Assembly: GCA_035771175.1 (NCBI GenBank)
Contig: CM069597.1
Location: 46,755,991-46,819,990, forward strand
Reading direction: 5' to 3'
Length of the DNA: 64,000 bases
Source: Paratinospora sagittata
Taxonomy: Eukaryota > Streptophyta > Magnoliopsida > Ranunculales > Menispermaceae
A model generated the notes under the pieces. The model was not told where the DNA came from. It did not search any database and saw only the letters and a list, made by a program, of their open reading frames with translations. Positions 58,535-64,000 of the stretch are shown here, one piece after another. A program made the translations under genes and the position numbers. The first letter of the stretch is position 1; each line of letters begins with the position of its first letter.

Positions 58535-61500
58535 ATTAATTATAGTAACTCTGCGCAGTTTCATTTTCATGATATAATATTCTTTTATTTATGTTTTATA
58601 TACTTTGAAATTAATTTGAACCTCATATAGTCCACAACCTAAGTACTGTACTCTAACTCTTACATGTAACAGATAGAAACAGGAAGGAGCAGGGAGGCCC
58701 ATGAATTGAATCAGATTGGGGATGACTTATTGCCAGTAATTATGCTTTCTTTGAAATCCCCTTCAAATGGTGAAACTTTCCAATGTACATTTGTGTAATG
58801 GATTTCTGATGTTGAATATTGTACATTTTCACTGGGCTTTGAACTTATTGGATTAGAAGCTAAGCTAAAATAATTATATAATCTTGGCTCACGCTGTTCC
58901 CTATAGTGGTTTAATTATTAATAGAATGATAAAATACAAATATAAAAATTTGGAACAACATAGATAAAGGTACTAAAGAAAGATATAACTATTAATAAAT
59001 TCAATAAAGGAAATGGATTAATTAGTGTAGTTATTTTCTAGTAATTGGAAAAAAAAAAACTTTGTTGAATAAAGTAGACTATACACATGTACACCACTGT
59101 GGCTAAATATTTGAGAAGTTGGATATTAAAGTCAAAGAATTCCTAAATCACAATGGGGATCATTAATCAATGTTCGGTCGGTTTGAGAGGCTCAGGGTGC
59201 TCGTCTCAAAAAAAGAGGTCACGAGTTTAACTCTCCACTAGCATTGGCCACTAAGGGCGTCTCCCGCTCAAGCAACCAAAGGCCCAAGGGATTTGTCGAG
59301 ACCAGATACCCTTGGTTATCATAAAAATATAAAAATAGTCCAATATATACTGTTTTGCAAACTTCCCAACCAATTTAAGACTTTTATTGATCATATTTTT
59401 GTAAATGATCATTCAGTAGAAGGAAACAGTTTTGTTTAATATCTTATACATGTTTTTTCTTGATAATTAACATTTGTAATGTGTCGTTAAATATGTTATA
59501 CACGTTTAGTAAACTTTGGCTGACATGATAATAAGACTAAAATTAATAAGCCTGATGATTATAAACTTCCTTAATTAATTTTCTCGTAGATAAACTAGTA
59601 AATGGGACTTTAATAATTAATGAGTTCTTTAATATAAAGGAAATAATAAACAGAAATTCTCATGATTGGGAGGTCTACAACTAATATAAGAATTATGTTA
59701 TAATCATACAAACTGCTCGATCCTTTGTTTTATCCAACTTTTCAAAAAAGTATAGAAAATTTCAAATGTGGCGTGCTCGACCAATTCCATGTCACTAACT
59801 CTAGTTCGCATGACTAATTTGAATGAAAAAAAAAAAAAAAAACCCATAAGAAATGTGAATATATTGCTCTAGAATACTATATATATAACTATTCAGCTCC
59901 TAATAATTAAGTGTTTATAATGCAAGCACTAGAATATATATTATCCTAATTGTATTGGCCCATCCCTACATGACTCGAAAATCAAAATTAATTAAGAAGA
60001 GTCCAAAACATTGCGCATGTAATCCATTCCAAATCTAGCTCCTCCAGTACTATATCACCATCAATCATATCACCAACCCTTATGAATTAACTTCATTCTC
60101 TTTAATGTTAAATTTACCACACGTCTTCCATCAATTCCAACCACAAGTCCAGTCTATATGTATGATCTTCATAAAGTTCATTAATTATGTCCCTTATAAT
60201 CTCTTTTTCTAATTAATCAAATTAATTCCCCTATATATAAGCTAATTCATGTCTCCTTGTCCTCTTACACATCACTTGAGGTTGAACTTTTGCATCAATG
60301 GTTTGATACATAGAATTATAAGCTACATGCCTTCAAATTCCACCATTTACCTATCAAAAAAAGAAAAAATCTAGTAGTTTATAATTAATTTAGACCTAAA
60401 TGCATAACATTTATATTATGTATAAAAAATTAGCTAGGCCGTATGACATTTGGTTTAAAACCAAATTTTCAAAAAGTTGTTTTTAGAGTTTATTTTTAAT
60501 AAACACTTTTTTATAGTATTTTAACGAATCTTGAATTTAAAATACAAAATTATTTCAATCAAACACATTTAAAAAAAAAAATTTAATACAAAAAATTGCA
60601 CTAGAATCGTAAACTATGTGGGCCTAATGATATATCATACAAAGACCAAGAAGAGTTGAAGGAACTAGCGGTAGAGCTTTATATTTCAGTGTAGTAGTTT
60701 GTTGAAAAGCTTTTAATATTAATAGTTATGTATATATATATATATACAAAGGAGCTAACTAGGTGACCCACAATATATAGCACAACAACATGCATGGAAC
60801 TGAAGCAAAGCCAGAAAGGTGTAGCAGTAGCAGTACCCAGTAACAGTAGCCAGTGCTTAAAAACAAATTAAAAAGAGAGGGGTGCGTGACGGCAGGAACA
60901 GTAGCCTGGATGTGAAGGTAAGTGTGTGTGTGTGTGTAAGGGTTTTCATGAGGGAGTAAATAAGACAATGATGATGAGTGTGTGTTGGGCACTGTCTCTC
61001 CCTTCGTACCAACCTCACCCGACCAAAGCCCGTCTTCCAATGCAAATGCCGGTTTCAATTCCATCGATTATTTAATTACTTATATATATGATATATTATA
61101 TATACAAGCATATATTGGGGTGGGCTAGCTTCTTCTTCAATATCTGCTTATTGTATTTATATGAATAGATATATGTATAATTAATTAATTAATTAATTAA
61201 TTGTAGAGAGCTAGCTAGCCCCTCCTCCTTTTTTTAACTAATTAATCTTATACATATACTGATATACAAACACTGCTTTGGTTTGGTGTGTCCCTTCTCT
61301 TTCTAATTAAGTTACTGTCTTCGATGCACTTTGGGATGAGAAACAACAACCTCCTCCTCTACAGGCAGCCTGATATCTCTGATATACTTGTCTACAGGGT
61401 GTTTAATTTTCTTCTTGGGGAAATTAATTTCATTTATTTTAATTTCCACCCTATATGTATCTTTGATCTGTACTTTATTTCACTTCTTGGGTTGGTTGGT

Positions 61501-62000
61501 ATTTTTTCTTTCTTTCTTTTTTAAAGAGAAAAAAAATTAAACACAATCTTCAATAAGGACCTTGTTCTTTCAATTCCCAAGATCATCTCATTTTTCCACT
61601 ATTTCCCCCCTCCAATTGCCTCTCATTTGTTTTAAATTACTATTCTTTTAAAAGAATTACATATATATTTCCCCTTTCTCCTATTTGTTTGGCTATGTTT
61701 ATAATAGATTTATTTACCTATACTGTGCCCTTTACAAATTAGTTCTCTTTATTAATTTACTCTAATTGCTAGCTATATAGGTAGCATAGCTACAGCTTTT
61801 GGATAAAGGCCCCGGTTCACACGTATGTTCCCTTTTCTTCAATGAGATCACCCTTGATTAATTTGGTCATTTTCACGCTCTATACTATACTTCCTCTATA
61901 ATTTAAGTACTGCTTTTCTTTATTTAATTTAATTATACCTTATTATTACAATCTTTTTTTAATTAATTAATGATCTTTATTATTATTTTTCTCTGTGCCA
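58535..62000. other. AT-rich intergenic region upstream of the WIP gene
   Basis: Apart from the SINE-like element, no gene seen. The stretch 60770-61060 is less AT-rich, with a (GT)n run at about 60922-60937; I cannot assign it a function. (TTAA)n occurs near 61179-61201. The right end should contain WIP promoter sequence. Confidence 0.5.
59178..59338 (+). mobile_element. SINE-like element
   Basis: About 160 bp with a tRNA-like head: GGTTTGAGAGGCTCAGGGTG, then a B-box-like CACGAGTTTAACTCTCC, and an A-rich tail (AAAAATATAAAAATAG). Organisation fits a plant tRNA-derived SINE. No target duplication resolved. Confidence 0.5.
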
Positions 62001-62087
62001 ATTACTCTCTCATCACTTTCTTGGGTAGAGAGGGTCTTCTTTATCCCTTACCACCACCTACACACGTTTTTTTGGACTCTTGTGTAT

Positions 62088-62089
<2 letters not shown>

Positions 62090-62127
<38 letters not shown>
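62090..62127 (+). repeat. (CT)19 microsatellite in the WIP 5' leader
   Basis: Uninterrupted CT dinucleotides ending about 50 bp upstream of the ATG. Pyrimidine-rich leaders are common in plant genes; this one is likely length-variable. Confidence 0.9.
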
Positions 62128-62130
<3 letters not shown>

Positions 62131-62179
62131 ATAACATCTGGATCCACTCAAACCCATCTCTCCCCTCTCACCTTTCACC

Positions 62180-62827
62180 ATGGCAGACCCCTACTCCAAT
62201 TTCTTCACTGGTTGGTTCAACTTCAACCCTATTTTGCATCAGTACTATTCATCATCATCATCATCTTCTTCTTCTTCTACAACTTCTTCTTCTTCTTCTT
62301 CTTCTTCTTACAACCCATCTGTTCTTCCTTATTCCTACAACTTATACCCTAACAGCAACAGCAATAATATTGTTCACTATCATCATCATCAATATCACTC
62401 ATCATCTCCTCCTCCTTCTCCTCCTCTTCGAGAAGCACTTCCTCTTCTAAGCTTAAGCCCAACAAGGCATGAACAAGATCAGGAGCCCTCCTCCTGCAGC
62501 ATGGAAGAAGACAAGAAGAAAATTAAAGATGAGAGATTGTTGTACTCGGGAAGTCCTGATGCAGATGAAAGTGTCACTGTTGCCCTACAAATAGGTCTTC
62601 CAAGCCCTAGTTCTGCTGACATGATCTCTACAGTTTCTCCCCCTACAGAGATCACAGATAATGAAGGTGTTGTTACTGTTGCTTCTGGGTATTCTACTTC
62701 TACTACTACTGGCAGACTCAACAAGGGTCAATACTGGATCCCTACCCCTTCTCAGATTCTAATTGGTCCTACACAGTTTTCTTGTCCAGTTTGCTCTAAA
62801 ACCTTCAACAGATACAACAACATGCAG
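62180..62827 (+). CDS. WIP2-like: WIP-type C2H2 zinc-finger transcription factor, exon 1 (partial gene)
   Basis: Exon 1 encodes 216 residues and ends at a GT donor (AACATGCAG/GTGAGT, 62827/62828) in phase 0. The start MADPYSNFFTGWFNFNP resembles the N-terminus of WIP2/NTT, a nuclear regulator of transmitting-tract and root-tip cell fate in Arabidopsis. Features in order: poly-Ser (about 24-44), His-rich stretch (about 66-72), the conserved PPLREALPLLSLSP motif, an acidic segment, then the family-defining block NKGQYWIPTPSQILIGPTQF and the first zinc-finger pair CPVC (Cys 202 and 205) followed by KTFNRYNNMQ. The matching His pair and remaining fingers are in exon 2, outside the window. The ATG at 62180 has a good context (CACCATGG) and the family-typical start. 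Assignment to WIP2 rather than WIP4/5 rests on the N-terminus. Confidence 0.93.
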
Positions 62828-64000
62828 GTGAGTTTAATAATTTCCTTGATTCAAATGGTTTAATTCCTGGGTGCTTTAATTCTCACTTTTCCTTTAATTT
62901 TGATTTTCCTCTCAATTTTAAATAAAACCCAGCCTTTAATTTCTTCATTTACTTGCACTAGCTAGATTGTGCTGATCTTTCTCTTGCTTTTCATCATCTT
63001 CTTATATTAATTTGATGATGATGAGTTAGAGCTCATTGACCATGAAGTAATTTTTTTCTCTCCCCCCCCCCTCTTCTTTTCTTTCCTAATCTATTTTTAA
63101 TTGTTTTTTCCATTTTTTGCATGGTTTGTGAGGTTTTGGGATTTGAAAACTCTCTGTGTATTTATTAATTGGGTCCAACTGAGACTGAGATCAGTACCTT
63201 TCTTTATGTGATTGAACAACACAGGCAATGTTCCTTATGCTTTTGGTACTTTGAAGTTTGTGTCCTATATGCTTGAATTTTTTTTTTTCCAGTTCTTCCA
63301 GGTCTGAGTCTCTCAGACGATCTTCATCAAAGAATAACTAGCTAGGATCTCTCAATCTCAACTTTAAACAGTCTTGAACAAACCCCCAACAATATACATG
63401 AATCATGACCAAAAAAAAAGGAAAAACAATATACATGAAAAAGCCTACATTTTTATCTCTAAAACTATAACAATCAAGACATTTTGAACCCACACCCATA
63501 TCTCATCACTCCCTCCAGATTACTAGTAATCTTCATCAGTATGTATCATGGAAGTTATCAATTGAGCAGAAGAATGAAACCTATATAAATATATGAACAT
63601 ATTTGTTTGAATAATTATATGATCACTTGCGTGGAGCAAATTAACCTATTAATTTCTTTTGGCCTTATTTAATTTCAATTATCAGTTTCATATTTAGTAT
63701 TCTTCTTTTAGCACTTCTGTTTTTATTCTCTAGCTAGGAACCTAACCTAATTTTTCTGCAACTGCTTAGTCAAATTTAGCAAGAAACTCAAAATTTGGTC
63801 CCGAAAACAGACACTACCCTTAATGAAAACAACGCTACTTAATTATTCACACACTCATTATCATAATCTCCACGAGCAAACAAACTTAACAAATTAACCA
63901 TGTAATCCATTATGAATATGCTGACCAATCACCTAAATCACGAAGAGTTCTTTGAATTAATTAGAACATACAAATATCCCATTAATCTTTTTTTCTCATA
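62828..64000 (+). other. first intron of the WIP gene (incomplete)
   Basis: From the GTGAGT donor to the window edge no second-exon sequence (MHMWGHG-type block) is seen, so the intron is at least 1.17 kb. AT-rich, with no element recognised. Confidence 0.7.

Noticed and set aside
60430..60600. Possible MITE relic starting GGCCGTATGACATTTGG
   Set aside because: The inverted partner at the right end is not clear enough to call.
60990..61015. GGGCACTGTCTCTCCCTTC, resembling microRNA408
   Set aside because: Several mismatches to the mature sequence as I remember it and no convincing complementary arm nearby to form the precursor hairpin.
61995..62450. Plus-strand frames upstream of and overlapping the WIP exon in other registers
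   Set aside because: Produced by the (CT)19 tract and by alternative reading of the poly-Ser and His codons; the WIP frame is the one with conserved motifs.

Overview
The window is nuclear DNA of a flowering plant, most likely a woody eudicot. It is AT-rich, with split genes (GT-AG introns, several of them in 5' UTRs), long gene-poor stretches and many small plant transposable elements with readable target-site duplications. I cannot name the species.

Layout. (1) 1-1.4 kb, minus strand: first coding exon of a BIG BROTHER-like RING E3 ubiquitin ligase; the rest lies beyond the left edge. (2) 1.4-7 kb: intergenic, with a tRNA-type SINE and a hAT-type MITE. (3) 7-11.6 kb, minus: complete mitochondrial ADP/ATP carrier gene (3 coding exons, 388 aa) with a 2.4-kb 5' UTR intron. 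(4) 14-15.9 kb, minus: intronless-CDS trihelix transcription factor (449 aa). (5) 16-20.3 kb: 5'-truncated LINE (minus) split by a 1.9-kb solo LTR (target duplication CAACG), then a hAT-type MITE. (6) 20.9-21.3 kb: inverted-repeat element. (7) 22-31 kb, minus: complete HMA5-like P1B copper ATPase (8 coding exons, 976 aa).

(8) 31-45.2 kb has no intact gene but is rich in structure. It holds a Ty3/gypsy pol remnant, a broken FRIGIDA-like pseudogene, diverged and near-identical tandem duplications, a SINE-like insertion, and a three-copy array of an unrecognised coding-like module joined to very T-rich DNA. In the first copy the T-rich part contains a nine-unit degenerate minisatellite. Two LTR-element insertions of one family, in opposite orientation, lie in that copy; a third copy of the module preserves the empty site of one of them. 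(9) 45-62 kb: gene-poor, with a Mutator-type MITE, a CACTA-type MITE carrying a 2.66-kb solo LTR, a SINE and a G-box-bearing GC-richer island. (10) 62.2 kb to the edge, plus: first exon and start of the first intron of a WIP-type C2H2 zinc-finger gene (WIP2/NTT-like).

The five recognised genes are unrelated single-copy-type plant genes with no shared pathway. The most unusual part is 33-45 kb, where gene fragments, minisatellite growth and nested retroelements have built a block that ordinary gene calling would mostly read as spurious hydrophobic ORFs. I did not find a convincing new biological system; that block is the best candidate for something undescribed.
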